A stretch of DNA of 41,276 bases from the NCBI GenBank assembly GCA_027489095.1, contig JAIYAL010000021.1, positions 1 to 41,276 on the forward strand, read 5' to 3'. A program made the translations under genes and the position numbers. This DNA comes from Erythrobacteraceae bacterium (GTDB lineage Bacteria; Pseudomonadota; Alphaproteobacteria; Sphingomonadales; Sphingomonadaceae). This document shows positions 40,806-41,276 of this stretch, piece by piece. The notes under the pieces were generated by a model. That model saw only the letters and a list, made by a program, of their open reading frames with translations, did no database searches and was not told the origin of the DNA. Within the stretch, counting starts at the first letter, position 1. Every line of letters starts with the position of its first letter.

Positions 40806-41276
40806 TCAGAATTCGCTCCAATCGTCCGCATCGGGGGCAGCCGCTGAGGTCAGTGCAGGGGCGGCCTTGTGCGCAAGCTTGTGGCTGACCATTGGCGCGC
40901 GCGCCGCAACAGGCGGGGGCGGCGCAAGCGTCCGCCCCTGGGATTTTGGCGGCGCGGGACGGGCGGATGCCGGACGCAACGGAGTGACCGAATTCGTCCG
41001 GCTCGCCGCACCGCTCACCCGGAACTGCGCGACCAGCTCACCCAATCGCTGCGCCTCGGAGGACAGGCTGCGGGTCGCGGCGGTCGATTGCTCGACCATC
41101 GCCGCGTTCTGCTGAGTCATCCGGTCGATCGTGCCCACCGCGACATTGACCTGTTCCAGATTGCTCGCTTGGCTGGCGGTGGTCTCGGCGATCTCGTTGA
41201 CCTGCGACGTCACCGCGCCGACCTGCGCGACGATCTCGGCGAGCAGCGTGCCGGTTTCGCCGACCAGGCTCACCCC
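40806..41276 (-). CDS. Methyl-accepting chemotaxis protein, C-terminal part (5' end outside window)
   Basis: The visible 157 residues are the end of an MCP signalling domain: SLVGETGTLLAEIVAQVGAVTSQVNEIAETTASQASNLEQVN (distal coiled-coil helix), VGTIDRMTQQNAAMVEQSTAATRSL (methylation helix 2), then a long Pro/Ala-rich linker and the terminal DDWSEF. The WxxF end is the CheR/CheB tether pentapeptide type. The frame is open to the edge at 41276, so ligand domain and hairpin tip are not seen. It is on the minus strand, transcribed towards pucBA, and separated by the long non-coding stretch. Confidence 0.92.
   Translation of the reverse strand, partial: GVSLVGETGTLLAEIVAQVGAVTSQVNEIAETTASQASNLEQVNVAVGTIDRMTQQNAAMVEQSTAATRSLSSEAQRLGELVAQFRVSGAASRTNSVTPLRPASARPAPPKSQGRTLAPPPPVAARAPMVSHKLAHKAAPALTSAAAPDADDWSEF

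Overview
The window looks like a chromosomal segment of a GC-rich alphaproteobacterium of the order Sphingomonadales, most probably Erythrobacteraceae (Erythrobacter/Porphyrobacter-like). Supporting this are the codon use, the zapA - 6S RNA - 5-formyl-THF cyclo-ligase arrangement, several TonB-dependent receptors, branched-chain keto acid dehydrogenase genes of sphingomonad type, and bacteriochlorophyll antenna genes in an otherwise heterotrophic gene set. No RuBisCO, bch, crt or pufLM gene is present here, so this fits an aerobic anoxygenic phototroph whose main photosynthesis cluster lies elsewhere. Family assignments are made by reading motifs; no database search was run.

Layout. 1-1.6 kb: the end of an unknown gene, an intergenic inverted repeat, thiE and a small lipoprotein. 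1.6-7.7 kb: a minus-strand central carbon block read tkt-gap-pgk-(NTF2-like)-(PaaI thioesterase)-class I aldolase. 7.9-9.9 kb: plus-strand zapA region with a candidate 6S RNA, 5-FTHF cyclo-ligase and DUF2842, then tRNA-Asp. 10-14.8 kb: minus-strand bkdA1-bkdA2-bkdB and thyA. 14.9-15.2 kb: tRNA-Pro with a possible integrase remnant. 15.2-19.4 kb: an AraC-type regulator divergent from a TonB receptor/esterase pair. 19.6-25.3 kb: a decayed HxlR regulator, a TPR protein, then divergently a beta-helix-like lipoprotein and a large TonB receptor. 25.6-28.7 kb: a possible 13-residue peptide gene with terminator and CtrA-like box, a CHASE2-EAL phosphodiesterase and a DUF3429 membrane protein. 28.8-31.7 kb: SDR, ABC1/UbiB kinase, a parS site and a low-molecular-weight phosphatase. 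31.7-37.8 kb: recG, sdhE and mfd. 37.9-40.2 kb: pucC convergent with a two-gene antenna operon pucBA. 40.2-41.3 kb: a long non-coding stretch and the end of a chemoreceptor.

The most notable locus is pucBA/pucC. The alpha polypeptide aligns without gaps to LH2 (not LH1) alpha chains through residue 48. It has Phe-Phe at the positions that tune B850 absorption, a long Ala/Pro/Glu tail, and a beta partner lacking the usual B800-contact histidine. Two imperfect PpsR/CrtJ-like palindromes exactly 8 bp apart lie about 200 bp upstream. Together these predict a light- and oxygen-controlled, blue-shifted peripheral antenna. Other regulatory landmarks are a near-perfect ParB site (parS, 31123-31138) and a perfect CtrA full-site pattern (25748-25763) upstream of the candidate micro-ORF.
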